From assembly GCA_003194525.1 (NCBI GenBank), contig NBIV01000093.1, positions 186,001-250,000 of the forward strand: a DNA stretch of 64,000 bases, in the 5' to 3' direction. This document shows, piece by piece, positions 30,891-44,374 of the stretch (position 1 is its first letter; every line of letters starts with the position of its first letter). Both the position numbers and the translations under genes were made by a program. Below the pieces are notes generated by a model. It saw only the letters and a program-made list of their open reading frames with translations, ran no database searches and was not told the origin of the DNA. Source of the DNA: Gracilariopsis chorda (lineage: Eukaryota; Rhodophyta; Florideophyceae; Gracilariales; Gracilariaceae).

Positions 30891-33879
30891 TGTACTGTTG
30901 TGACATTGGCTTCTGACATGTGTGAGAAGTTCATGTTTTGCGCAGTAGGAGGGACCTCGTTCTCAAGCAAATGTATTCGGCACAGGAATCTGCCAGGAGT
31001 CCATCTAGGTCTGCTGGGGCATAAGGCTTTACTTATATAGGGATACTACGCGACCTTTGGGATACTAAAGTCTGTCAGCGACGGACGTGGCGCACAGATG
31101 ATGTACGTGAGCTCTGCTCTGTCAGCGGCAGACTTGTACGTGTTTTCACAACAGTACTCCTGCGCATTGCTGTACTCCGATTTTCTGAAGCCGTGTTCCT
31201 TTTGGTACCTTCTTTGTCCATTTATTTTCTGCCTAGGCGTGCACGCAGGGAGATCAGCTACCTTTACTAATTGTTTTGATGACTTCGGCCGTTTACAGAC
31301 CAAGGGTACGCCCCCACTTGCACCACTTACTTGCCTCTGGCGTGGTGCACCTCGTCTACGAAGCCACTCGCTTATTTATGAGAAGACAAATTAACATTTC
31401 AAAATGTTTTAGGAACCATTGTGGTCCAAGAATCCGCAAAATGCAAATTAGTGATGCCCATTTGATTTCAGTCAGCTTCCTACCTTTTCATGGACCACTG
31501 AAGTAGCCAAACTCCAACGAATTATCAACGGACTGCAGGCTCTTCTGTTGTCAAAAGAACCTGGTGATGTGAATTAAGATGCTCTTGTGAAGGGGCGGGA
31601 CTCTACAGACAACCAATGCGAAAACACAAAATAATTTATCTCTTTCTCTCACTCTACTGGTGGGGTAGAGAAAAAACGCTGAAAAAATTTGTCTTGGATG
31701 AGCAATGGTTGACTTAAGATGATTGCACGTTGTTCATGAACGAATGTTCAAAATGAAATGCAGATAAATTGGTTCCAAGGGTGGCGAAATACCTTTCACT
31801 ACCCTCCAATTGAAGTCGATGTTCTTGGAGATATGTTTAAATGTTTTTTATATCAAATGCTGTTGTATATTATAGTTTGCATCTCAGTTGCGATTAATAT
31901 GGCTGTCAAAAGTACAGAAGTATGTTTGGTGTCTTGTAATGCGTGCTCGGTTCTAAAGCGAAGTAATTCATGCTTATTGATCTTAAAGTGACTTCCAAAG
32001 ACATTAAACAACCTTGATCAAAAATCACAAACGGATTTGTGACTCCGAAATTTCATAATCCAGAACCTAAATTTTGATAGCAATATCAGATAAATTCTTT
32101 GTTGAGCTTTAGATAATTACAGTTTTGTATCTACGCTATTGAAAACACCAGAAGTGAGTGGAAGAGAAAGAAACGCCTTATCTTGAGGATGGAGACAACT
32201 GATGACCAGAAATTAATTATTAAGACATCGTCACTGTACATCTGTGGTATTGAGTATATTCAGCTATCCGAGGTACTCTTATGGTACAAGATAACGAAGA
32301 TAAATGCACTAGGAAAAATTCTGGTAATTGCTGCTACGGATGATAAGCTACTTGGAGACGAATAGATTGATGCTATGGATACGTAGACTTTACGACTGGT
32401 TCGGCGCTTGCAAACTAGTTGCTTGCCACAGCATATACCCGAGAATATCTAGATCTTTTTACTTAAGTTTATATCTGGGTGCGGCAGTCCATAGTTCTTA
32501 GTAGTGGCTGGTTCTGCACCTCAGAAAGTTGGACGAACAAGCTGAAATGAACCGAGGTCCAGCGTCTTGGATACTTACTCGTACTTTCAAAAGTAGAATA
32601 ATAATTTCAGTTCACACCTTCCGCCCAACTCCATCATACCGTTCTTATGCTCCATGTTGCCGCGCTTTTAGTCCTCGAAATGAAAGAATCCTTCCATAAT
32701 TCGCCCCCTCAAGTGACACTCCTTTCTATATGACTATTTGTGTAAATCTACGCAAGCTACTGTGCTCTTCAGTGAAGGTACTGAAAATACTGCATAAATT
32801 GGTCTTTCGACCTCGAGGTTTTCTTCAAATGTGTTGGTGACTGCCACGTGTTCCCCTATTACGGAATAGAGACGAGTCTTTTTGCATTTGTTGCTTGCGA
32901 TCAAACCCATTTAAATTTTCATATTGCTTGTTCGTTGTATCTGGACTAGTCGTGTGACGATAAGAAAACAGGTACTTTTCTGCAATGGGTTCAACAACGT
33001 TACTTTAGAGATCTGGGCTCTTAGTCTTTCAAGTTCCAGAGAACCCAGGCTTCCTGGACTAGTGCCGCCCACCACAAAACTTGCTACTTCTTTCAAAGCC
33101 CGGAACTGAATCTGTAGGCAAGACGTCAGACCAAGAGCCAAATGAACTAGCCGTCTCAGCTGAAGCAACTCACATGAAAACAGGATACGCATTAAAGTGC
33201 AACTTTTTGAAACCAATTATAATCGCATAGAGCACCAACTGCGGAATTTGAAATGCAGACAATGGCGCTTTCTGGCTTAGTGGACCACCAACGACTCTAA
33301 CGCCACGTAATGTCCAGCCAGAGTCAAAACTTGCAGATAGGTGCAACATCTTGGACAATCGTTGACGACTCCATTCAGTGATGGAGCTGCAAGAGAGAGC
33401 CCATCAACTTCTAGACGGTTCTTAATGGGGTTTGTTTGATACTATACGGGATTGATTATGCCATGAGACACGTTGATCCAATTTGAACGTATTACGTAAG
33501 ACGTAGTATAATGAAGTAAGACGAATAGTGTCGTTGATGGTTATGCAAATTGTAAAAGAATTTTGCTGTGATATTGGTGTTGTGTGGTTCCCTGCTTTGC
33601 AACCAAAAGAGTATCCAGTGCCGTTGATTTTGGGACCTTTTTGCATTAGTACAGTTTCTATAGAAAGTTGTCACTTAGAGCTTTACCTCACCGGAGTAGA
33701 AAGCTTCTCACTCAAAAGTAGTAGAATCGTCCTTTGCTTGCACCTGCAGTCAAGCTCTTTTGCTCCTTCCGTTCAAATTTCTTGCTTTTTTTCACTTCAA
33801 GCACAATTTTTGTTCTGAGTAGCTCAAGATAGAAGACGATATGGTTAAGAAGCTTCTTTTTTTTATGCTCGACGTCGAG
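30891..33879. other. About 3 kb without a supported gene
   Basis: Only short, motif-free frames (for example 30696-31040, 31098-31394, 31758-31991). The sequence is AT-rich from about 31500 on and may include very decayed transposon DNA, but no domain was convincing. No tRNA-like or rRNA-like segment was seen. Confidence 0.4.
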
Positions 33880-35120
33880 AAGACATAACGCTATGGACAA
33901 TGAGAATTGTAGCATTACTTGGGTCAAAAGAGCTAATCAATTTGGTTATCGAGGATCTGTCTGTGGAGGGAAACATGGACACTCTTTCAGATTAGATGAA
34001 ACTTAAATTCTCGAATGCGCGCATGTATCCGTTTCAGTCACTAGTGGACAAGCCGCTGCGTGCATGCATCAGAACGGATGAACCCTTTTGCAATGTATAA
34101 AAAGCTTGAAAAACAATACGCTACGGAGAGAACCGCAATCAGGGTCCACCGGCGGACCACAATTCACCAAAGGCGCTTTACAGAAGGAATGTTGATGTCG
34201 AAGTATGTCGATGAGCTAGAATCTGTGTTCTCAGAATTGGAAGCTACGGGTAGCTTTCTTGAAGAGACAATGCAGATAGCTATTCTTTTCTGAAGCTCTG
34301 GGAGTACTGGAGATAGCGTCTGTGGACCCACCATTTCTCCACTACAGACCATGGCGGACGACTACTCTTCATAGGACAGGGTCAAAGCTAGGTTACTGCA
34401 GGAGTCCGAGACAAAGAAAACAGAGATTAAGGAATCAACGTCGTCTACAGCTGCACCATTCGGCACGGAGCGTGCACTAAAGAATAAACTGAAGGGCAAG
34501 TGCTTCAGATGCGGGCAGAACGGTAACTACAACCTCTTAGAGATAGGTCGACAGTGGTTAGCACGAGGGGCAAAGTGGATAATTAGTGAAAAGGTTGTAG
34601 AGGAGTTAGCTTCTTCATTTACTTCTTAGTTCCTACGATCCCACTTTTATAGTCAGATTTTGTACTCTGAAGTACGTGAACAGGATGAAATTATCCTGTT
34701 CAGCCGTGATCCGTTTTGGCAGTTACTCTCCACCCATACTCATGTTTGTCCCGTTTGCAAACCTCTGAGATGATTGGCCTGCAAACTCTATAGTCGTAAG
34801 TAAACTGCCTATCGCTTATGTTAGATGAAAAACTGCTGCCTGCACATTTTTTCTCGTCTAACAGCAAGGATCGTGCATGGCGCCTTGTGAGCGCATTTGC
34901 GCTTTCCAGGGGGGATCGCCACATTCATGAATGTTCATCATAACACAACCGAGTGGCCCTTGAACAAAGAAAAGAGAAAAAGAGGTGACAACAAGTCTGA
35001 GAGACACCAGGCCTTGGTCGCTCATAAGAGAAAGCACAACTTCATAATCGATTCCCGAGCTACCTGTCACATATCATCGCCTCGGCTCACGCTGGGACAG
35101 TGCTGTCACGTGGGACACTA
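33880..35120 (+). mobile_element. Copia gag/protease fossil
   Basis: The plus strand reads a Copia gag (ALLGSKELINLVIED; LEKQYATERTAIRVHRR; MSKYVDELESVFSELEATG), a CCHC-knuckle start (GKCFRCGQNGNY) and, after a block of foreign sequence (about 34530-34890), the protease motif (NFIIDSRATCHISS). No integrase or reverse transcriptase follows. The foreign block contains a 9-bp perfect hairpin (34678-34701). Old and broken. Only this 5' portion is present. Confidence 0.7.
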
Positions 35121-35399
35121 TGACAATAAAAATTAGCCACATTTGTCTGAGACCAGAAGACAAAGTGACAAAGATTGGGTTCTCACGTTCTTCTTCTTCA
35201 TTTTTGTTTAATCCAGGACGTTCAAAAGTGAGAAGCGCGCAAAAACGTTTCAAACGACATTTCTTTTGTCCGAATCCGAGCAAGCCCGTCTGTAGCTCCA
35301 TCATATGTCTTTATCCTGAAACCATAGCCCACTATGACAAGCCACCGAGTAACTACCCCGAATTCCAAACGGTCCAAACAATTCAACCTCGAGCACGCA

Positions 35400-36254
35400 G
35401 CATTGCTTGTGTGAACTAATCAAGCTTCCGCCCGAAAAGCCGCATGATCTTGCAGTGTAACCAAATTCACCCTCCATCGCTACACAACTCGAAAGCAACA
35501 CTCTCCGTCCGCCACCCAGCATTCCAAATGCACACGAACTTCTGAAGGAGAAGACCTTATTGCTCGAACTGTGAGGTACTATTCCAGCAATGGCACTCCG
35601 GTTTCCAGAAAATACTTTAAAGACCTTGTCCAGTTTTTGGTCAAACGACTACCGCCAAGCGGACAGCAAAATTACCATTCAACGACAGTCGTCCTGGCTA
35701 TAGGTTTGTAAGAAACTTTTTGGACCGAAAGAAATGTCTTTCTCTTAAGCGCCTCACAAAACTCGGGAACCTATGTACTGAATACATGTCACCGAATGAC
35801 CTCGCGTCTCATTTTGCAAAACTCTTGCAGGTTTGCAAGGACTATAAGATAAATTCCCCCGGACAGATTTTCAATATGGATTAAAGCGGGTTCCCTGTTC
35901 GGACCGCAACAAGAGTACGATCGAAAGCATTGTTTGACTCTTCTGGAAGAAGTAACTCAAAAGAGTTACAGTAATCGGCCAATGCGCAACATGTCACATT
36001 TTTGCCTGTTGTATCCGCAGACGGAAAATCATGCTCCCCGTTAGTCGTGATGTTGGGAGCACGTTCTAAGTATAGAATCAGAAAGCACAGGACAAGGAAA
36101 ACACCGGCAGTACATTTGCCGTGGTATGCTCCCATTGCGAATTGCGATCCTGCTGGTGTGGATGCCGAAATAGTTTTTCAGTGGGCGCAGCATTTCGTGG
36201 ATGAAACAAACCCATTGCGTCAGAACTACTGCAATATATTGTTAAAGATGGATG
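35400..36254 (+). pseudogene. Pogo-like (DDE_1) transposase, 5' part
   Basis: Plus-strand text shows a psq-type helix-turn-helix (ASARKAA.SCSVTKFTLHRY), a CENP-B-like segment (EGEDLIARTVRYYSSNGTPVSRKYF), RPGYRFVRNFLDRKKCLSLKRL, and the DDE_1 core. The core begins IFNMD (a stop stands where Glu is expected next), then QHVTFLPVVSADGKSCSPLVV and ends LLKMD, the second catalytic Asp. The reading changes frame near 35680 and has stops (for example 35882), so it is a pseudogene. It halts exactly where the LTR of the Gypsy element begins (36255) and resumes at 44619. This is a plain cut-and-paste DNA transposon of the Tc1/mariner superfamily. Its termini were not identified. Confidence 0.7.
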
Positions 36255-36498
36255 TGTAACGAACTGGTCGATACTACGAGCTAGACTGTCTGTTATTGTC
36301 AGTACAATACTTTCACGTGACGCTACAAGCTAGAAAAGCGTCACAGCGTAACCTATTTTAGCTAAAAGCCCTCTTTGAGGAGCAACACAAATAAAGAGTC
36401 ACGACCTGTCCTGCTCCTCCTGAGAGCTTGGGATCCATCCAGACCTCGAACCTATCGATACCTTCATCCTACACCGGAGGTCTCCTCTCTGTATTACA
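36255..36498 (+). repeat. Left LTR of the chromovirus-like Gypsy element
   Basis: 244 bp, tgtaacgaac...ctgtattaca, matching 44375-44618 along its whole length. Starts immediately after the interrupted transposase codon for the second Asp. Confidence 0.8.
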
Positions 36499-36501
36499 TT
36501 T

Positions 36502-36650
36502 TGAAAAACGCGGGGTCGTGCCTGGCGGCTTTACCCCCACACGAGGTCAGCCAGAGCCGCCGGCGGTGCTTTATTGATACTCTGACCGTCAGGTTCAGTG
36601 AAACGTGTACGTCTACACGTTTCACTGAACGGCTGGTACAGCCATTCACA
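36502..36650 (-). repeat. 3' LTR of the nested Copia element, with 17-bp palindrome
   Basis: 149 bp. It contains a perfect hairpin: gttcagtgaaacgtgta (36593-36609) and its complement (36614-36630) around four bases. A 14-bp echo of its edge (aacagccattcaca) follows at 36651-36664. Confidence 0.8.
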
Positions 36651-39600
36651 AACAGCCATTCACACCGTCCCTCGCAGTTATGAACAAAGTATCATGATTG
36701 CGTACTACTAGTATCTATCTCGATTAATTGACTAAGGGTGCCACCGTTAAAAACCTTTTTGAGCAGCAAAACCTTGTAGGAAAAATCTGCCCCAAAAGGA
36801 AAAGGTATAGCAAGTTACATTCTACCCTGATCCGTATAACGGTACGACGGGTTCTTATTTCTATTACAAAAATCAAAGAAAAACAAAATGACAGATAGAA
36901 AAACACAAATTTTAGAAACTTTGTCAAAAGAAAAATCAGGAGTGACGATGTACGCCACAGAGCAAACCCAATGTTTGCAGACGTTCTTGCCTCAACGACT
37001 TAGTAAACACATCGGCAGGCTTCATTTCAGTTCGCACATATTCCATGCAAACAATGCCATTCGTCACCAATTCTTTAACATGGTGGAACTTCAGAGCATA
37101 ATGCTTGTTACGCTCAGACGTCCGGGCATTTTGGACGATTGACAACGCGATGGAGCTATCACTATATACCAATATGGGATACATGTCTTTGAGTTCATCT
37201 ATAACGATGGTTTCATTCAGCATTTCCCAGAACAATCTCCTTAGCCATGTCACGGCTTTTCCGTAATAGCACAGTGCGATTTATTCAGACTCTCCAGACG
37301 ATAGCGCAATTATCGTCTGCTTCTTGGTATTCCAAAGGATGGGTCCTTCGTTTAACTTTACCAGTAAACGAATTGCACACTTTTTGTTGTCCTTGCAACC
37401 AGCACAGTCTGCATCGCAATATGTTTCCATCGGCGCGTTGGCGATTGATTAGAAGTGGAGGCAATAGCCCTTCATAGCTTTCAGGTACCTTAACACCTTT
37501 TTCGCAAGTCCAGCATGTCTCTTTCCAGGAGCATGCACTTGCCTCGCTATCATTGAGGTACGAATATGATGTCAGGCCTTGACGTCACAGCCAAGTACAT
37601 CAAATGCCCTACCAGTTTTCGGTATCGGGCGTGAAGCTCAGTGGATAGACCTTCTTCGTTGTCCTTTAGATCCGTTAGATCGCAAGGAGTAGGCAACGGG
37701 GTTTGCGCAGGATTCGATCTCACTACTCCGTACTCCTCTAACGTCTTCAAGACGTATCTTTCTTGTGATACCCACATGCCTTTGCTGTTCTTGTCTATTT
37801 CTATCCCAATAAAAGACTTTGCTTCACCAAGAAATTTCACTTGAAAGAGTTTCTTCATCTCTTCCTTAAAACATTCCAGGAGAGATCTTGAGTCCGACAC
37901 CATTAGTACGTCGTCGACTACAACCACGAGTATAATAAACCCAATACTCAACTTGTAGATATACAGTCGGCTGTCCGTTGGCAACTGCCGAAAATTTAGC
38001 TTTAGCAGCTCTGAATGGAATAGCGATCCCCAGATGTGTCCGGCTTGTTTCGAAGCATACATCGACTTCAGTAGTAGGCAGACCTTTCCATGTTGATATG
38101 ACAAGCCCGACGCATTGGTAGGCTGTTCCATTATTAGTGGCTCTTCCAGGTCTCCGTATAAGTAAGCGTTACTTATATCCAAGGTTTCCATTATTAAACC
38201 TTGGGCAGCCGTTTTTGCCAGCCCAAGTCGGATTGTCTCTAGCCGTGGTACGAGAGCATACAACTTTTCTGGATCGTAACCCAAATACGGCTCCTGTTTG
38301 TCTCCTCTAACCACACATCGAGCCTTTGGCAGTACCTTCAGTGGCTTGCTGGTTATATGCTTCGCGATGAACGTCCACAGGAATGGCAGTGGTTTCATTT
38401 CAGGTTTCCGGTCCACCAGCTTCCACTTCTTTCTGCTGGTTAGAGCCTCGTACTCCCTATCGATTGCATCGGCCCACTTTGGAATGTTGCGTGCATCTCT
38501 AAGGGTCTTTGGAACCGTGAGTTCCTGTTCCTCATTGTCATAACTTGCCCTTGATACCAAGCACTGAGCTAAAGATGCGTCCATATGTTTCTCGTCGGCA
38601 TCTCGCATATTGCTTTTGGCTTCTTTTCGTTTCAATGAGGAGAAATCAATCAGTTGATTGATTGAAGGGAGTCTTTCCTTTGTGACCGTGAAGTCCTGTT
38701 GTCTACATTTCACTACCTTGCGTAGCAAAGGAATGTAGGTTCAGTACAGAGTGCGTAGGCTTTGCATTCCAACAAAGTGTCCGGGAAGTGCTCGAGGCAA
38801 GAGCTTTTTGTTGGGAACAGTCTCTGACCTGTAGATAAATGCATGTCCCTTTTGTCCAAACTTCAGAAGTCTCGAGAAGTCTGGCTTTTTCTTGAACCAT
38901 AGTGTGTAGGGAATCTGCATACTTGCACGGGCGTTTGGTAGGCGGTTACGTATCCAGTTCGCGTGGGATATCGCCTCTTCCCATAGTTCTAGAGGGAGTT
39001 TTGAAGGGTGCAGAATTGTCCTTGCAGTTTTCCAAAGGTCTTGGATGATCTTTTCTGCCGCTCCATTCGACTGGTGGGCGTATGGCGGAGTGTACTCGAG
39101 GATGATTCCGTTTTCTGACGCGTATGCAATGAAGTCATCAGATCGGTTCTCACCCGCCCCGTCAAGGCGAACGCGGTAGAGTCTATGGCCTCGTAACTCG
39201 TTCTCTGCGCACGCCTTGTACCATCTTATGGAAGGGAAGAACTGCCGTTTCCTATCCATAAAGTATATAGATGACGACCTTGTGTTGTCATCAAGGAGAA
39301 CCTGCATATACCGCGAGCCTTGTAATGAAGGTGGGGTAATCGGACCAGTAAGGTCTGTATGCACCAGTTGTAGGGGCTTTGTGGCCGTTGACGATGAGGG
39401 TTCCACGGCAGCCCGTTTTGTCCCTGCTTCTATGCATTATGAGCATTGGATGTTGTATACCTCGGAGCGTAAGAGGTTTGGGATCCCTATCGATTGTTTC
39501 GAACAGGACAAGAGCCTATCCTTTCCTGTGTGCCCAAGTCTGTCGTGCCAGTCTTTGGCGGTGTCACCTGGGAACGGGGTTGCCGTTTGTGCTCTTGGCG

Positions 39601-41024
39601 GGGCAATAGGGTTCGGAAATGGATACAGTCCGTCCCTCTGTTGTGACCGGTAGAGTACGTCACCAGAGTTCGGATGTTTGATGATAAAGCACGTGGAATC
39701 TGAGTTGTTCAAGAATTCTACACGAGTGTGTTGTGCGAGGATTGAGAGGAAAATGAGGTTAGAGTCGAAGAATGGTGTATGTTTTGCGGGAAGACTCAAT
39801 CCGTCTCCCAGTGGGAGTCTTATTGTTCCGTATCCTTCGATCCTAGACTGGCGGTCGCATGTGCGCACTGCTTGGTCTCCAGTACGGTGATAGTTCCAGA
39901 ACAATGATTTGTCGTTGACAAAGACATGTGTCGCTCCACAGTCGAGCCATGTGTTGACTTTACTATCAAAGCAGGAAGACATAGCCTTAGCAATTGCAAC
40001 GAAACCTCGTGGCTCTTGTTCAGTGTTATATCGTTGGCTATTGTTTCGGTGTGGGTTTGGTTCATGCCTGTTTGAGTACCATGGTACTTGCTTTTTGTTC
40101 TTGTTTCTCCTGGGGAAGCAATTCCTTCCGCGTTTAGGATGTCTGTTATTTGCGCGGTCAATCGTTCTTTCTACTCTGCATTCGGCGCGAATGTGTCCTA
40201 GTTTACCACAGTTCCAGCATCTGACATTCTTGTATTTGAATGTGGATTTTTTTGGTCCGGCGTGAGATATTTAAGCTGCGGGTTGCGGATGTTGTCGCGC
40301 TTTATTTTTTCTTGCGCCTCAGAGGTAGTTGCGGACTATCGATGCTTTCTTCTGTCCATTTTAGAACGTATGAGGGAAACGACTTGATCGTATTCCATGT
40401 TATTGGCGTCAGCTAGGAGAGTGATCGCCATTAGAGATTCAGGGAGTGTTCTAAGTAGGCAAGCGGTGCGTTCGGGATCAGGTAGTCGATCTCCTAAGCG
40501 TGCGAGCTCTAAAAATATGGTTTCCATGTCGTATAGGTGCTTGTGTTTGTCGTCACTATCATGGAATATCATACCACTTAGACGTTGACGAAGATTCATC
40601 TTGGACTGGATGTTGTCCTTCTTATAGGTTGTTTCCAACTTCGTCCATACTTCTAATAAGGTGCAATGCTCTCGTTCAACTAGGTCTGAGACAGCGACGA
40701 TGGGTTGTGTACCTAAGGTTTGCACGATAATAGAACGTGATTTCCTATCGGCATCGTCCCAGCGCTTTCGCGCTTGGGCAGTATTTTGTCCTTCTATGGG
40801 TCGCTCTTGACTGAGCACGAAGAGTGCTTGCGAGGCGTGCATCAAGTCTTGAACGCATATACACCAAATATAGTAGTCTGCCTTCCCTTGTAAGCGATGG
40901 ACGTGCCTTGTATCTGTAAGTCGATCCCCATCAATCACTGAGAGACTGGCAGTGAGAGAGGAGAGTAGTAATTTGTTATCTTCACCGGTCCTCTACCGGG
41001 CGAGGGATTTTTTTTGGCGCGGAT

Positions 41025-41790
41025 ACTGGCAGGAGATGCTACCTCCGAAGGCCTTAAAGGTCAGACCTCTGATTCCGGGTTAGACTCTCCCAGTGAGTTG
41101 TGATTTGCTGCGGCCTGAAAAGTTCTGCACAAACCAGAACTTGGTGCGCGCTTTCCTACGGAACGTCCAGGAGAGGTTACTAACAGGGTATATGCTTTCA
41201 CCAGTAAACCTCCTCTAGTTCCTTGCAGATGCTTGCTCGGCAAAGGTTTCTCTGCTATCACTAACCACGATGTCGTCCGGGGTGAACGATGAGACACCCT
41301 GTCTCCGAGGATTCGCAGCGCACACCCCAGCAGAACCGGTTATATGGTGTGATTACTAGCCCTCAGATTAGTTCAAGTCCCCACTCGATTCCCTGCCGGT
41401 GCTCAGCTTTCGAACTATATCGGCAGTCAGAGTGCCAACTTCCACGTAGGGTTAATGGCAACAGAGGTCCTTAATCACAGACGCAAGCTTCCCGTCTGGT
41501 GATTGCTCAATTCCACGCGGCTTCCGAAGGAGTGGCGGATTTTCTTCTCAACCCAAGTTTTTATGTTGGGGAGGTAACGCCGATTCGCAATGCATACGCA
41601 AAAGGCGGGGGTTTATAATTGTTAGTTCAGCGCAAAGGTGCGGAGCTTGTAGTAGTAGCAAAGATTTGCAGGGTAGAGGCTTCAGATGATCGATCCAGAT
41701 GCCAAGCCAAAGGCAAGGGTTGTTCAACGACACGGGGATGTTCAAGAAGCTTCTAGCCTACACGCGTCTACGCAGCGCGGGAAAGAGGGG
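41025..41790. repeat. Unclassified dispersed repeat R2, copy 2
   Basis: Matches 1130-1815 in the same plus-strand orientation. It lies in the long leader between the 5' LTR and the gag of the nested Copia element. It could be part of that leader or a separate insertion. In copy 1 no related LTR is adjacent, so the second reading is open. Confidence 0.6.
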
Positions 41791-42659
41791 AAAGAAGCAG
41801 GGGTTTCTTTCTGGGTCATCACAATCACGCAAGGTTCCGTCGGTGATTGAGAAGCAAGAGTAGAAACACAACGTCCAGTTTGCTGAGAAGTCGCGTGGTT
41901 CTCAGCAACATATGTGGTAAGGATGCGTGAGGCCCGAGGAGAAAAGCGATCAGATTAAGCGCAACGGATAACTGCGAAGATAAAACGCGAGTGCAAGGGA
42001 AAGACTGTTTCACTTCCGCACCAGTGCGATGAAAGTCCAGCGGCCACGGTAATGCGCAGTACCCGAGGTAGTGGGGAGACTCAAGACGTTTTTTGAGCAA
42101 GATATTGCAGTGCCCGAGCGCAGTAGATGTTCTCGAAATAAGACAAAGTCCGTAGGTTGCAGAAATGGGGGAATGTTTCCCACAATTTTGCAAGTCGAAA
42201 ACTGACTGCCAGTAAGATGGGTTGTGGTCTGGCGCAGTGTTGCCAAAAGAGTTACCAAGGTTACTAGGTTAAGGCTACTCAAGGTTACTTTGGAGGGTGC
42301 TTCGAGCCTTCAAAAATGGAGGAGTGTTTCCTCAAAATCTGCAAGTAAGGTTGTGAATTGGTAGCCAACTGCAACAAAAGGGAAGTCCCAGAGCGCACCG
42401 ACGCGTTGGCAGTTTTTGGGAACATCCAATATTGAAGATCGCGTCCAGATATGACCAAAAACTTGAAGCGTAAAGAAAGTTTTTGGAAACGCGAGTAGGT
42501 TCGTATGAGACATGTATGTGCAGCTGCAGTGCCGCGTGCAAGTAAAGGTCAAATCGGGTGAAGGGTTGCGGGTGCGTTAGGGGGGCGGATCAGAAAAGGG
42601 AGTGGAAAGGGAAGCGCGGTGAGAACCCAGGGTGGGAGTTTTTCACTGCGATGCTACCA

Positions 42660-42808
42660 TGAAAAATGCGGCGTAGTGCCTGGCGGCTTGACCCACACAC
42701 CAGGTCAGCCAGAGCCGCCGGCGGTGCTTTATTGGTACTCTGACCGTCAGGTTCAGTGAAACGAGTACGTGTACACGTTTCACTGAACGGCTGGTACAGC
42801 CATTCACA
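42660..42808 (-). repeat. 5' LTR of the nested Copia element
   Basis: 149 bp, matching 36502-36650. Hairpin arms gttcagtgaaacg (42751-42763) and cgtttcactgaac remain paired. The primer-binding site abuts it at 42659 on the minus strand. Confidence 0.8.
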
Positions 42809-44374
42809 GTCCCGGATGCTCTAAGCCGCAGACAAGATCACACCCCGCATCTCCGCTCTCTCAACATTCACCTTGCCGACATCAACGATCGGGTTCGTGC
42901 GCTCTATACAGCAACAGATCCACTGGCACGCCATGTGTTTTCTCGCTCAATCATTCACGCACACTTTCACACAGAGCGATAGGTGATCGTAACATGAACC
43001 TCACGGTCCGCTAGGGTCTCATTTGCTGGACAGAAACCGGCTTCCTTGCCTCTATATTCCTGATTGGTCTCCCAGTGACGAACTTACTGGCTACTTCCAC
43101 GGTGCTGTTCACACTGAAGCCGACAAGAGTTACTTTTCCGTAGCTTGCAGTGTCTACTGGCCACACATTTCTCGCGATATCCTGCATTTTGTACGTACCT
43201 GTCGCAGCTGCCAGTTCAAAAAAGCAGTATACAAACTGCCACAAGGACTCTGACAGCCGCTCCCAATCCCCAACCATTGCTGGAAATTGGTTACGTTTGA
43301 CTTTCAAACTGAGTTTTCAGTCTGTGATTCCGGCTTTGACGCTATTCTGGTTATCGTGAACAAACTATCGAAGCAGTCAATCTTCATCCCAACTCAAAAG
43401 TCAGCCACCGCCCAGGACACTGCACTGCTCTTTGAGTTGCATTTATGTTACAAACATGGTTTCACTCATACTCTCATTTCATAATAGGACCCAAAGGTCA
43501 AATCGCCCTTTTGGGAAACGCTTACAAAGTTTGCTGAACGTTCACAGCAATATCTCTACCGCCGATCAGCTGGAAACCGACGGACAATCCGAGAACCTTA
43601 TCCGCACTCTCTCCACCATGTTACAGCCTTCTATCAGATCCGCACTTTTGGATTAGGACACATTGGTCCCCACTTTGCAGGTCGATTACAACAGCTCACG
43701 CCATAGTAGCACCCGCCTCCCGCCTATTGAAGTCACTCTCGGCTACAATTCACACACAAAAGTCACTCGGACTCTCGTGCAATGCACTGAGCGTTCTTAT
43801 TCTGCTTCTGATTAACTTCAATAGCGCGAAGCCATGGCCGCGTTAGCAACAAAGCATGTAACGAACGCACGCTCGAAACAGAAGCTCTACGCAGACCGCT
43901 CTTGGCGTGATGTAGCTTTCGAGCTCGGTGCTGTTGTTCTCTTACGCACTTAAAATCTTTCCCTGACTCGCCGTTTTACCCTTCCGAAGAGGCGGCAACC
44001 TCGCCTTATTCGTCCCTTCCGTATTTTTGAACGCCTCGGACCTGTCACATATCGTATATCGAGTTGCCACCTACAATGCGCCGCGCTCACAACGTAGTTC
44101 CAGGTGCAAAACTACGTTTTGTTTCTGATGACAATAAGGGCCAATTGGAAATCATGATCGACAACGGCCGTGTTGTAGAACAAGAGGTAGGTACTATTCT
44201 GCCTTGCAAACGATTCAATCGCAGCGTATAATACCTGGTTCAGTTTGTAGGGGACTCTATGGATGAAGCCACATGGCTACTGCTTACCGCTCTGCGCAAC
44301 TGCGCCGAAGCCTTTCGTGAGTTCTCCGATACACAGGACTCGACGAGGACGTCGTTAGCCTAAGAGGGGGTAAA

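Larger units (their letters stand above)
36502..42808 (-). mobile_element. Copia-type LTR element nested inside the Gypsy element
   Basis: Bounded by 149-bp direct repeats (36502-36650 and 42660-42808) that differ at about 9 sites (about 6%). On the minus strand a primer-binding site follows the 5' LTR at once (TGGTAGCATCGCAG, close to the initiator-tRNA type TGGTATCAGAGC). Domains in order are gag (about 40940-40340), protease and gag-pre-integrase (about 39980-39440: LDCGATHVF, WHDRLGH), integrase (about 39400-38740: HTDLTGP, DDNTRSS), reverse transcriptase (about 38600-37560: LDISNAYLYGDLEEP, VVVDDVLMVSD) and RNase H (about 37250-36940: YSDSSIALSI). A purine tract (gcgagggacgg) precedes the 3' LTR. 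The leader is unusually long and includes repeat R2. It has several breaks but is clearly younger than its host element. Confidence 0.85.
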
